Source: Caprimulgus europaeus
Lineage: Eukaryota; Chordata; Aves; Caprimulgiformes; Caprimulgidae
Direction: 5' to 3'
NCBI GenBank assembly: GCA_907165065.1
Contig: OU015530.1
Location: 49,806,465-49,870,464, forward strand
Length of the DNA stretch: 64,000 bases
The notes below the pieces were generated by a model. That model was not told where the DNA came from, did not search any database, and was given only the letters and a program-made list of their open reading frames with translations. Shown one piece after another: positions 1 through 13,400 of this stretch (positions within the stretch are counted from its first letter, which is position 1; the number at the start of each line of letters is the position of its first letter). The position numbers were made by a program, and so were the translations under genes.

Positions 1-1411
1 TCAATATCCCTTGCACAGTGGTTTGAAAGCTACAGATGACAGGCAAGCAGAATATGGAGTAGCTTCTCTCAGTACTAGAAAACCACAGCTACAGCTATGG
101 ACTGGGTGCATGTCCTGTTGTCCTATCAGACACTGTTTATCTCCTTGTAAGTTGTATATATGTTACAAAAATGCACAACTATGTCACATAGCACTGCCAC
201 AGCAGCTGTGCTGTCTCATGAAATTCAATAGCCAGAGTGCTTTGCAATGCTGGAATATACTTTTTGTACAAGAGTGGCATCTGTAGCCATTCAACAGAGA
301 GAAGTTTGGCTTGTGTTTAGACAAGTTAGTATCATGTCCATCCAACAGTAATACCAACAGTCTATAATCAGAGCTAGATGATCTGTTTATCCGATACTCA
401 GCTGTACTGAATGAGCCCCTTTAGGCTTCAGTGGATAAGTGTGCAAACTGGCTTCTCTCTGTGCTAGGCTTAGGATAAAAAGAGAAAAAGAAAAAAAAGA
501 AATGTTTATATTCCTAGAATCTGGTCCTTCCTGTGAGCAGCCATCTTTCTGAGTTTGAAATAAAAGCAATGTATTTTTCCTATGCAAATACATGTGTCTC
601 ATAGATTACATTGGTAATCTATGGCCACACATTTTATTAAGCAACCAATGAAACAAAACTGAAACTAAGAATATATGCACAGTCCACAGCAACAAAAATG
701 CTCTCTCAGTCAGTGTGCCCACAATCCAGCTGGGTAACTTGGCAAACACATATAGCTATTTTAATTTTTAAAGTGTCCTGAACATGTTAATTTTCCCTAT
801 GAGAGCCCTGAGTAAGAACTATTCCTCCTTTAGAAACTGGGAAATGACAGGCAACACATTAAGTAAATGTCAGAGCCAGATTTAGAGTGAAGATTCTTTG
901 GAAGTACACAATAATTTAACTGAGCCCATCAATTCTTGCATATTTGCTTCAGCAGGGTTTGGCTGTCTTGTTTATGTTGAGGTTCTTTTTGCAGTACTTA
1001 GTCGCTCAGGAGAGGAGTTACAGTAGTTTGGTGACATGAATTCTCTTGAGTAAATATGGTGCTGGTTGAAAGTCTTTTGGGGCAACAGCAACAGTTTGCT
1101 GACTTCCATGTGTTTTGGGATCAGGTCTGTTGAAAAGTTCCAAAGAAGTCACCATGAAAGTTAAAGGAGTGCAAGACTTCTGTGCTCTTTTCCATCCTGA
1201 AAAAATAGCATTTAACTGACATGATAGGAAGTGAAAATTGCTCCGTGATAATATGTATTGATCCAAATTGATCTTCCTGCTTAAAGTGTTCAATGTGGAC
1301 TTAGAGTCCAACCGTCTTAAGCTGTTCCAAGTCCCTGCTCATAAATTAAGACAGATTGTTTCTGGTTGCTATCTTGGAGACAGCCTGGGAGCTGGCAGGT
1401 GTTACCAGAAA

Positions 1412-1447
1412 CTGGTTATTCAGCTGATGCTGGTTATTCAGCTGATG
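1412..1447. repeat. 18-bp tandem duplication (2 copies)
   Basis: CTGGTTATTCAGCTGATG occurs twice back to back (1412-1429 and 1430-1447) without a mismatch. It is a simple local duplication inside the intron with no evident function. Confidence 0.9.
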
Positions 1448-4330
1448 TAGGAAACATGTCTGCCTGATACAACAAGCCATAAGATAGGGACCCTCAGATG
1501 AGCTCGTTCTAGCTCTGAATCCAGCAGTAACGTAACTGCGGCAGTGCTAAAGGACAGAGATTTTTAGCTTGGGTGTCATGCCACACTAGAGAGCTGACTA
1601 TTTTCAGAACTGAGATTGTCTTTTTTCACCATATTGTACCATGTGGATGAATCAGCCTACACTGATCAGCCTTCACTTGACAAGTCTCTGCCCATTGCTT
1701 CTTCTGCAGCATATTCTTATGCCTGTTCTTCCCATTGCTGAGTCTAGACTGAATCAGTGCTACCTGGGAAGGTATTTGGACATGGACAGAGTGACCGCAA
1801 TTTATTTGAAGTTTTAATCAGAAGTATTTTAGCACATTTAAAATCCCTTAGTACTTTTACAAGAGTAAAATGCTGTTTTTCAGCTTTGTTATAATGCAAA
1901 AACTTTTATTACAGCTGTTAGTGCACTGGGAATTTTTTGGTTTTGACTGAATGGCACTTTCCAAAGTTGCTGTGCGCTGGTTAACAACAGTAATGTTGGA
2001 CGCTTAAAACTACCTTGATGATGGGTGGAAAGTGTGTCATAGAGTTTAAACACTAAATTTTGATAAGGTTATGGTTATTGTAGACTCTTAAGATTAGGCT
2101 GAGATGAAGAGCCCAGTTTGCCCACTTTTTTAACTATGCTTAACATTAAAACTTCAGCAAAAAGTCACAGATTTGCTTTATAATAAATCAAGAAGCAAAG
2201 CTGATATGGTTTTGATATGCTGCAAAGTTGTTATGCTACATTCAAAATGTTCTTACAGAGTAATGCCTTGTTAGCATTTCCTTACTCCTTTCATATTCTT
2301 AATCACCTTGACAAGGTAGAATAAGATTGCCAATTCAAAGAAAAGATTTCATCTTAGGAATGCTTCAGAGAAGCTTTAGTATCATGTATTTATTTTCCTT
2401 TCTTAACCAGTCTTAAAATAAAATGATATTATTTTTATTGATTATTTAACAGATGTGATTTCTAAATTAAAATCTTTAATCTCACAATTTGATCATAGTT
2501 TACTCTCATAGATGTCTTTCTATTTAAGAACAGCTTTTAAAATACTTAGTAGCAGAACACCTTGACACTGCACATAATTACTAGTTTAAAAAACTCTAAC
2601 AACTGAAGTCACTTGGACCTTCTAGATTAACAAAACTGCACCTTTTTATCCAACCAAGAAGCAGATTACTATAATTTAGGGAAATGAGATACCTTTTTTT
2701 TCTGTATGAACATGAGTAGCTCAATTTGTTGATGTCCAAAAAAAATATTTTCAGATGTTATTTTCTCTTCTTGTACCTCTGCAAAATAAAACCATCTCAA
2801 TAAGGTCAATACTTTATGTTGTTATTTATGTATACCATAGATACATATAGGAATTTTAAACATTTGGCAAGCAACTTTTTGCAGTGAACATCTCTCAAAA
2901 GCTGTCTACCGTAGCTGTGCTGGTCATGGTATATATTAGGGCAAGTTGCTTACCTCTGTATTTTGATTTTTTTCCTAAAGGAAAGCAAAGCATTTGGGAA
3001 CAGAGTGTAGACCCAGCTGTGAGGCTTGTGTGCAGCCAGAGCACAGCCAGGGGATGTGCACCGAAGACAGGAACACCTGAGCAGAGGGTACTTGCTCTGG
3101 GTGTGTGCGTTATCAGTAATGCACGTACAAATAGTGCTCTGAAATAAATGAACTTGATTTCAGTTCAGATCTAAGAAGAGTTCTGATTTGTGCAAATAAT
3201 CTATGGGCAAAACAATGATAACCAACAAACTGTGATTCTTCATAGTCTTCAGATTTCTCCACTTTTGCTCCTTAGTAGTTCCTCACTTTCTTCATTCAGT
3301 ATAGTTCTGTATAGAGCTTTGTATTGAAAAAGAAAAAGTCAATCTAAATCTAGAAGGAAGAGAATGACGATCCAGGCAGAATGCACCAGGTTGATTGTTG
3401 TGAAATTCACTCTGCTCTGTGATGCCTGCATTCAGACAACCCAAAGTTGCCCATACTTCTTGTGTCCAGTCTTTATTTCTTGGTTCTGTTCCTTCAGAAG
3501 TATCTGACTGAAAGGAAACAGAACACAGATGGAATTATGTAGGATGTGAGTCTTTATTTTTCCAAGCTTTCAATTCCCATCTGAAAAACAACAAAAGTAA
3601 TAGATCTTCCTTAAGTCACAGGGCCACTGTGAGATAAGTAGAAGACTGTGAGATGGCATACTACTGTAGTATCAGTCACTGTTTAAATAATATAGATAGA
3701 TATGATGTTTTGCACTCAACTTGGTTGGTTAAACACAGGCATCTAGTGCCATTTGAGATGCCTAAAGTATTTAAGGTATCCATGCAGAGCTGGTAGGTAT
3801 AACACATCCCCTATGGAAGACCTGTGCCCTCCTAGCTGGTAACCTGAGTGTCCTTAGGGCACCTCAGATATTGCTAAAAAGCCACAGTGAGGCACTTAAG
3901 TTCTTTGGGTATGACTCTGTGAAATCGTAGACTACGATGCCTAAATTTTTGTGTCTCCATGTGGCTGCTTCCATGTAAGCAGGTGTCAAAGCACCAGTTA
4001 TAGGTAGTAAAAGGTTTGTCAGTGCAGTGGCATTCAGAGAGCTGTGCAGTGGCCAGAAATGGGTTTTTGGTTTACAGTGAAATGAATAGCTGTAGGATGT
4101 CCTCGGATATCCCATGTGAGCTGGGCCCATAGGATACAAGTCTTTAGGTCTTATCTCTTATCCTTATGCAATGTCTGATCTACAGTTTCTCAGATGGTAT
4201 GACATGTTCACATTTAGCCAAGTAAATCAAGGCCCATTAACTGTAACCTAGTCCATGAAGTAGACTCCAAAACTTAGGGTTTTCAGTCTATATATTGAGT
4301 TTTTATACAAAGCAAACTCATGTGCATTTG

Positions 4331-4434
4331 ATTTATATTTTATCCTTTATCCTCTATCCTTTATACTTTATAAATTATACTTTATAATTTGTACTTCATA
4401 TTTTATACTTTATATTTTATATGTATATAAAATA
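4331..4434. repeat. AT-rich degenerate simple repeat
   Basis: About 100 bases are built from variants of TTTATACTT, TTTATCC and TTTATATT. This is a cryptic short-period AT repeat of the kind that arises by slippage. No coding or RNA signal is seen. Confidence 0.8.
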
Positions 4435-7362
4435 CAACACTGTTCTATATTTTCCCTCAGCTATAGGTTAGTACTAGCCTTCTTGTTTAGGAAGCCTCTG
4501 TCTGCTACACATATCCATCTATACATTTTGCTTTTCTTTCAGCTGTGGCTTGGCTGGAGCAATAACAAATGCAAACTAGTTCAGCATTCAGCAGTAGCTA
4601 TTGTAGAGATTTGAAATGATGACTAGTTGTAGCTTGGCCAGATTGCAGTAGCTAGTAACAGCATTTGTCTTTTCTTTCACTTCCTTATTACTGTCCTTCT
4701 CCCCTCCTATATCCTCATTCATCTTTCTTTCTCACTTTTTAGATTGATCTTATATATCTTCCTTTTCTGTCATCCCCTTCCTTCCTTTTATTTCCTGCTT
4801 CTCTTTCCTTTCTTCTAACATAATCAATATTCAGTTTACAAAAGAACTCTTGTACATTCAGCATTTTCCCCATAGTTACTTATTGTTAACATAAAAAACT
4901 GGTGTCCATGGTATTTTTTTTTTCTTCTTCTTTTTCTGCTGGTTTCTGAAGAGCTATTGCTCTAGTTCCTAGATGCTTTGAGGTGATAACAGGCATAGAC
5001 AAGCACAATCTGTTCGTAGTCAATATGGACACTTGATACTGCAACTGAAGCACACACGGGTGCAAACTCTTGATATATGCAGAAAACACATGTACAACCT
5101 TTTTAACACACTTTTTTTTTTTTTTCTGGGCATAAATACAAAGTCTCACCACCTTTTCACTACCAAAGCCTTAACATATCTTACCTTCTGATAAACCCCC
5201 CAAGACAGCGGGATAATGATATTGTAAACTAAATAAATACACTGGATAAAACTTTATGGGGTTTTTTTGGTTTTTTTTTTTAAAAAAAGATTCCTGAGAC
5301 TTGGCTTTCATTGGAGAGTCACACTGACATCTGTTTGCTAAAAACTGATAAATCAGTGTCTGCTCTTTCTCCCTCAACCATTTGAAAACATTTCACACAT
5401 TTTCTTTGGTGACTAGTTCAAACACTTTTTCTATCCAATGAATGGGGCTTATCCTGAGTGTTTATTAAGATATGTGAGACCACATTTAGTGCATGTAACC
5501 TGCGTATCTTCTACATAACCAGACAGTTTCAGGGATGTAGTTCTTCAAGCACTCCATGACAATGCACATTGTAAATCTTTCTATACGAAATCTTGGGTAG
5601 CCCCAAGAGCTCAGAGTTCACAAGTTCATGTTTATGTTTTGGATTTTTTGTGGAGTGGTGCCAGAGTAAGGTGGAAGTGAATAATGTACATGAATGTGTT
5701 CCCTTTCTCATCTTCTTCATCCTCCTATTGTGTTGAAACCTGACCAGAGGAAATAATTTTGTGTGACTAGAAAAGAATAGTTCTTCATTCATTTTACATA
5801 ACTTGTTCACCTCTAATCTTATTCCAGGGAAAGTTGCTCATGTTAGTGAGTTAAATTTTCCTGATGAGATTGAGTAGCTATAAACAACACTCATATAAGC
5901 ACGTCTTTGTCTTGCTCACATATTGAACTGCCATGACATTACTGGTCAATAAACCTCAGCAGAGGCCAAACCCTCTATCTCTGCTTTCCTGTGTGGAAAA
6001 TTTATTGTTCCTCATGATTAAAATAATTATTGGTATTTAATAGTTTTAAAAGCCAATTTGTAATTCTGCTGTTAAGAATGGTGTCACCAGCTACTAGGCA
6101 AGATACAAAGAGGGACAGGGTGTATTCATGTACTCTTATTTTGTCTGTTTGAATAATTGGTGGAAAGACCCTCTCAAAACATCAGTATCTATGTTTGGCT
6201 GTAGAGTCTTACTGTAAGGACAGCTCCACAACCTCTCACTGAAATATACTGTGCAGGGTAGGTTTGCTGAGAAGTATAAATTGTGCTGGTTATGTATCAG
6301 ATAAAAGTTGTTTGAGGTTCATATGTAAAGACTTAGACATCGCTCGCATAAATTATCTGAGCGTGGTCTGGTCTTCTTTCTTTAGTCAATGAAAAGAAAT
6401 GGGCATCTCTCGAGTGCAATTTCGCCTGTTTGAGACAGCTAAATCAAGATGAGATGATTCATGACATAGAAATATTTCTTCTCTCTTAGCAGAAAGTGAG
6501 TCTATATGACTGGAACAGATGCAGACATCTGCATTGTCACTGTCTAAATACAGACAAATAAAACCCATCCATTATGTATGCCCTGAAGTGAAAAAAAGAA
6601 CTAGAGTTTGGAGTCTACCAACTCTAAACATAATTGAGCTAGCACCAGTAAAAATACAAGTTAAAAAATTATAAAAGAATCTTAACGATGGGAGAACAAT
6701 GAGTAAGTTTCCTGTGTTCAGAGCTTACTAGTGATGTCTGAACTAGCTACATTACCAGCAGTGTAAGATGTCTATATGTGCTCCACTTGTACTTTTAGGT
6801 GCGGTTGTTATTTTATCTCTTCTATTATCATCTCTCAAGTCCTATTGTCTCCCCATGTCACTAGCATAGCAGCACACAGGACTGGTCTTTGATCAGGACA
6901 GATTAACTTACTGTCCAGCTCTAAACTGTACTTTGATGTTCCTGCTGTTCATTTTATAGAGAAGTCAGATCAACAAAATCCATCAGCTTACTTCCTCCAA
7001 GACCCTGCAAACACAGGAGTGTTTTCTATAATACTGTTTTTTTTCTAGTGTTTTGCCTAGTTTAAATCTTAAATCCCTGAGCAGCAAAGATTCTCCTTCT
7101 TCCTACAAAAGGTTTTAACACATTATTTTTATGCTTTCTGATACTAAATATCTTAGTGCTTCATTCCTGAGTCAAGCTGTGACTCTGTGGCTGTATCAAG
7201 GCTATGCTAGGTTGGGAGTCAGAGGGAAATATCCCTTCTGATATTTACCCTGTTTGCCTGTCTTGAAATGTGATGACTTTGAATTGTTTGACTTAAAATG
7301 GATAGAATACTTCTATAGAATACTTCTATAGAAACTTTCTCTTCTTATTTTCTCCTTTGCAG

Positions 7363-7436
7363 ATGATCATTCCAGGATATGTCTGAAAGCTGAAAATAGC
7401 CATGACAATTCAGACTACATCAATGCTAGCCCAATT
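7363..7436 (+). CDS. PTPRN2: PTPRN2 coding exon (motif DYINASPI)
   Basis: This 74-nt exon lies between a CAG acceptor (7360-7362) and a GTAAGT donor (7437). It starts with two bases completing a codon from the previous exon and then encodes 24 residues: [20 protein letters not shown] followed by ASPI. The DHSR and DYINAS blocks are the conserved motifs of classical protein tyrosine phosphatases that build the core beta-sheet. It ends in phase 0. If the bird gene keeps the human 23-exon layout (recalled, not checked), this is exon 16. The exon is too short to appear as a long open frame and was found by motif and splice sites. Confidence 0.95.
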
Positions 7437-10400
7437 GTAAGTATGGTAACCTATGAGAAATAATCCAAATAGTCCCTGTCTTTCCTGGTTAAAATATGCT
7501 AACTTGAGGCATCTCACTGCTCAGGTTGTGCAACCTCAGGTTGTTAGCATTTCATCATGCTGATGTCTCAGGCTGTCCTTTCAAATTGAAGAGAAAGGAA
7601 TCTTCTGTATGTGCATGCAGTACCCTTGAAGCTTATGTATGTACTAAGAAAACAAATTCACTAGATAGTCATCAATCTACCTTGTAATACTGTCAGGTTT
7701 TCTGTACTTGATATTATTAACTTACAGATTATAAATTCAATGATACATCCTTAGCAGAGCCTTTCCTTCTCTGAGGAGATAAAACTCACTTGTTCTTTTT
7801 TGCTTTGTCTTACTAGCTACTGTGATAGGAGTAATGGTTTCTGTAGTGGAGAACTGAGCTCCACAGGCTTCTGAACTTCTGCAGCAGGAAGTGACATTTT
7901 CTCTTACCTCTCTTCCTCTGTTGCTCTACAGATCAATAGATTTGTGTTTCTCTAGCTCTCCCGGTTCTTCTCTGAGCTTGCCATTTTGAAAGCAAAAACA
8001 AGATCCCTTACCACTTGTGTATTCATTCAAACTGCAAAATAGGTCAATCCAATTTTTGCCTCCCAATATTCCAGCATGGCCCAACTGTCCTTTCTCACCC
8101 TACGTAAGCTGGGTATGAATCCTTTCTTGTCTATGAAAGGTGTTAGGGAGAAAAGGTCTCTCTATTTAGACACAAAACAGGTATGGCAAAGCCAGTAGCA
8201 TTGCCCTGTCATAGTGTATCAGTGGAAGTGTCATGATATCCATTTGAAGGGGGAAAAAGGCACTGTGTCCTTGACCTCCTTGAGACTACTAGTGCTGGGT
8301 CACTTTTGTTCATGGTTCCTATTCACATTAATTACACACTAAAAAGTTATTATAGGGAAACTGTGAGAGAGAACCTAGAACAGAGAATTAAATCTCACTG
8401 CAGTGGGCTGTGTATGCCATTACTGGCTCATTTTCCTGGGGACTATCACTTCCCCAGTTAAATCACTTTGAGTGGGCAAGGCAGCTGACAATTTGCAACA
8501 GCATGAAATTACAGGCTGTTTCCTTCCAATGTTGTTGACAATACTTTTTTTCTTTAAAAAAAAACACAACTACATAGAAACTATTTTTTGAGTTTTGCTT
8601 GAACATACAAAAATGTTTTATTCAAAGAGTTAAAAGATACACAGAACTCAACAAACAACTTCAAGATGCTTTTGGTTTTGGATCTAGGGTAGAGGGTAAA
8701 CCAAAGCACCTGCATACTTTAGGGATTGCCAGTTGCCATTTTAGAGAACAAGGTAGATGTGCACACATTAGAGTAGTTGTGGGACTGCTTTTAAGTATGT
8801 CTCTGACTAGACCAAGCTCTAGCTGGCCCCAGGATCAGGAGATCAGAGTAATTTGGCGCTCTGAGGAATACATATCCTGCTTGTAAAGTCATGCAGAGAT
8901 CTAGCTCCAGGGCTTCAGTGCTCTGTTTGCCTGTCTGTCCTCAGGGCACATGCAGTGAGTTATGTTTGGTCAAGCCTTAATTTGACAGTAGAAGCTGAGA
9001 GGTTTTGTGTCAAGCATAGGAGTGGGAGGTGTTAACTGGAAGTGAGATATTGTATTCTTGTAAGAGCTTGGTTGTAGTTCACATAAATACAACATGGTGC
9101 AGAAGTGGAATTGCAGCGTCTCTAAACAGTGCTAAGGCAGATTCAGTGCTGGCAGTGGTACAGAGGCTATGTTTTTACCAAATAACCAAGATGGGCTTCT
9201 GCAACCTGACCAAAAGTCTGTGTAGATATAACTCAACTGATTTTAGTACACAGTTGGTTGGGGGAGGAATAAATTCTTGCATGTGTGTACATGCCTGTTG
9301 CAATTGCAATTCTGGTAATTAATTACACTGATGAGAAAAGTATTAGATTAAATAGTGTTGGGAGTGGAAGAGGCAGGACCAAGATATCCCATTGGCATAA
9401 CTGGGAAGAGATTTGCTTTGTGAGGTTGCCTGAAGCTAATGCAGACAGGGGGTCTCTGCTTCCACAACTTTAACTCTCATGGTTTTACAGGGAGTTCTCA
9501 CCTTCCTTTTCCATACAGCACTTGAGGGTGTTTTCTTACAGAGAGGTTTATTGGGGGTTTTTTTGTGGCTTTCCCAGAGTCAAGAGTTTTGTCCAATAAG
9601 ATAGGTCACATTGATGAAGCAAATTCTTATGGTTGTCTCTGTATCGCTTACAGAATTATTTCTATGGTCAGAGGTAAGTGGGTGCACAAGTGTTTAATTG
9701 AGTTGGGACAAGCATGCAGTATCTTGCATAGCCATGAAAAAGCTGCCAAGAGAAACTCTTGAGTTCCTCTTCTTCATGGTATGATAGGGACCCTGCTGTG
9801 TGGGAAGGAGTGCCACAACCCACATTTGTGTAGATGACCTGTTATTCAAAGGGAAGAGATGCTCCAGATGGTTTTGTGAGTTTGTTTCACTAAGTTAATA
9901 GTCATTTTGCTATTTGAAAGCAGTAGATAAAATGTGTGTTTCCTGAAGGTGATGCATTGGGAGGCTGGTAGGAGGAAATCACTACTTTGCAAGCCCATAG
10001 TTTGGAAAGAGTCCCTGAAAATGGTTTCATTTCAAGACATATTAAATACCTACGGGTTGGCATAATCGTCTTTGTTAATCTCGTATTGCTTTTATGTAAC
10101 GAGGTAGAATATAGGAGTGACAGAGACTTTCAGTTCTACTTCCCACCTTAGAAGCCTCCTGGAATATTATATTGGGCACCTGATTCTGCAGTAGGTACAA
10201 TGGCTATGCAACCACTGCAGCCTGAGCTGGACATAGATGCTCTTGCTATTGCTGTTTGAGACATTTAATCAATGTCTGTAAGTGTACAGTGGATGAGGAG
10301 TACCAGTACGTCTACCTTTATTCACTCTTGCAAAAATTGTACCATTTCTTTCCTTCAAACTGCTGCCTTTCAACTTAACCTCAGTAATTATCATGTCAAT

Positions 10401-13400
10401 ACAGTGATGTTTCTGGTGTGTTAGCCTCTTCCAGGGCTTGGGCGAGGGCTGCAAGATGGGCATTAATAGCACAGGATCAGTGTGGTCTGAACTGACTAGA
10501 AGATTTTTTCTTCCTTAGTATGAGATTTCTGGTGGGGGAAGAGTGTGAAATAAAGTAATTACATTTGAGCTTCAGAAAGGGAAGCTTCCAGTTGTGTACA
10601 TGTCACTGAATATTTCCAGCTTCTGGGTCAGTGGTCCAGTCTCCAGCTGGAGCTCACTCAACCTTAAGTCTAAATAAAGTGCAGCAGAACACCATAAAAA
10701 AATCTCCATGCTAGACAATGAGCTGGCCACCTGCCCACATGTTTCTTCCTTTTAAAAAATGCAACCCCCCTCAAGACCTCCTTTCCCTCCAATATGTTGT
10801 GAAAACTGGGGTTAGACTGATGATGTCACCACGGCTGGAAGTGGGTGAGGAGAATCAGCAGAGATTTAGTCTGAGATCTTCCCATAAGTCTTTAATTTCA
10901 CTGTAGTGTGAGGCCAGGCAAAATGAGTCCTTAGGAGAAATTTGCAGGGTAAAAATGAGGTAGAAATCTGTTTTCCTCCTCTCTGAAATAACATAAAGTA
11001 CTCTGATAATAACTCTGCTATCGGCAGCTGAATGAAAGGCTTGCAATTACAGCACAAGGAGACCCTGACTGTGCAGAATAAACCTGTGATAATTACATCT
11101 GTCATATTTGTACTTAGTCCTCATTAAATTTCAGGAAAATCATCCAGTAGTAAATAATGTGCAATCTTTGCTTTTAAATCAGGGATCATGAAAGTAAATG
11201 GGAATTCTGTTTTTCCTCATAGGGTGTCTGAGAGAGAAAAAAATCCCATCAACTACATTTAAAAACTCCGTTTGCTTATTACTGAAGACACCAGACTGAG
11301 GAATGTCATTAGCATGACAGTTTGTTCAAACACAGCATACAAATTTCATCACCAAGAATAGACTCTGAAATTCATAATGACATTCACAACCAGATTTACT
11401 TCTTTCATTCCATTAGGGGTTTTAAAGGAAGGATTTAAAAATTGTTTTAAATTTTAATTCAAACATAAAAATGAGGACTAGTCTACCTTTTTAATTTTAA
11501 TGCCGAGATGAATGCAATTACAAAGTTCATCTGCATTTGCTAGATGTGCTTTCTTTTACAAAAACAAATATACTTTTTTACTTCTAGACACTGTGTTCTG
11601 TGTAATAAATACATACATGAAAGTAGATTTTATTGGTGTTTCAAACACATTAAATCTGGAAACTACACAGTGACTTAAACCCATACAAACTTTAAGGTGT
11701 TAATCAGAGTTCAACTTTCTTTACGTCATGTTTAGTCTGTGCTGGATCCCATTCTGATCTCATATGATTTAGGAATATGTCAGCTGGACTCAGAGGATTT
11801 AGATCACGGTAAATACGGTGTGACTGAGACCACAGCTCACCCAGCATCTTTCTGTGTGGAAAATAAGGATGTGACAAGCTGAGGGAGAACGTTAAGGGCA
11901 GGAATGAATCGGTGTATCATATAAACGAGATTTCAAAGCAGTCATTGATGCCTATTGACATTTTTACTTTGGTTTACAGTTTTAGAAGGCTATTTAACAA
12001 GAATTTATATGTACCACTCTCAAGTCCAAATACAATAAATTTGAGGATTTACTCACAGAATGTATTGATTTTGCTGTATTTCATCAACATTATCACTGAA
12101 ATCATGCAGCAGTATGATCTTTATCTAAAAACTCAACAAAATTCAGAGTTCTTCAGGGAAACCTTGCAAAGTCCTAAGATAAGGCAACTGGATAGTGGAA
12201 CTCTTGCAGGAAAAACTAGCTTTTATTCTCTAGTAAAGCAAAGGTGGAATTGTGGTCTGATATTAATTTAACAAAGACGTAACTAATTGTGATACTGTGT
12301 TCTTTTTATATTTTCCTACTTTAAAAAAACTGTAATTCAACTTATATTACAAAGTAGAAAACCACATCATGCCACTTAAGTTTTCTGTAGTATTTCTTTT
12401 CCAACAGTAAATCTGAATGCTCCTCCTTTTTGTTTCCATTTGCTTTTGACAGTGGTAGTGACAAAAATCAGCACAGTCAATTGCATGGTCCATTATAGTA
12501 ATTCTTGATCCCTTTCTTTCCCTAATACAAAATCATGGAAAAATAGATTGAAACATTATCACAAGACTTGCCTTTGTTGTACTGCAGCAGAAAATGAGAA
12601 TTCCACCATAGCAGAACAGTTGTAATAATTGCAGCTTTTTCTTTCCAAAACTGGCTGTTCGATCCAGTTCTGATGTAAGCCTTGTGAACTTTGTGCTTTG
12701 ATGGGGACAGAGAGGGAAAAATCTCATTCTTTTTGAACAATGACTATTAGGGTGATTTCTGAAGAGTTTTCCAATGTAAAATGTTAGCGAACAGTCAATT
12801 TTTGTTTTAATACTTGATGGTATGGAGCCTGCTATTCTTTAGCCTTCTCTGGAGAATACATTCTCTGTTTTATTTTCGTGATGTGAGAAATCTGAGGGAT
12901 CCTTGAATGAAGATAATGACTAATGACATAAAAAAAGCCTTTTACTTGATCCTTGATTAGTTAGTTTAAAGCCCATTACTGACTTTATTTCTTTATTCAA
13001 ACTTTTGTTAACTTTGGTAGATTAAGATGCCCTTGGTGTTCTTGGTGACCTTGAGAGAATAAAAAAGAACATAACAAAAACATTCAAGAACCGTCCCTTG
13101 CAGTTATCTACTCACATTAAATCAAATGTGACCAGAGTAGTGATTTTTCACACTTTTCTTGGAATATGTGGCCTTTGAAACAGCACATATAATAGAAAAT
13201 TGATGAAACCAGGAATTTCATTTAATTAGTTTAATCTTTGCTCTTCTTTTTCTTCAGTTAAAGATCATTTAGGAATGTGATAGGGCTTTCTGCCATCTTC
13301 TATTTGCTCCAAGCACAAAGAGTTTCTGCTCATAATTGTTTTCAGTGCAACGCAATGTGCTTGGAATGTAATAATTGTAATTGTCTTTTGAATTATTGTT

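Larger units (their letters stand above)
1..7362 (+). other. PTPRN2: PTPRN2 intron (partial, 3' end)
   Basis: No coding exon was recognised here. The preceding PTPRN2 exon, which should encode the KNRY-type substrate-recognition loop and end with two thirds of a codon missing, was looked for and not seen, so it lies upstream. The stretch is AT-rich and holds an 18-bp tandem duplication (1412-1447), a degenerate TTTATAC-type simple repeat (4331-4434) and short T runs. It ends with a pyrimidine-rich tract and an AG acceptor at 7361-7362. Confidence 0.8.

Noticed and set aside
1..7362. Search for the preceding PTPRN2 exon (KNRY-type motif ending in LPY)
   Set aside because: No matching codons with splice sites were found, so the exon probably lies upstream of the window.
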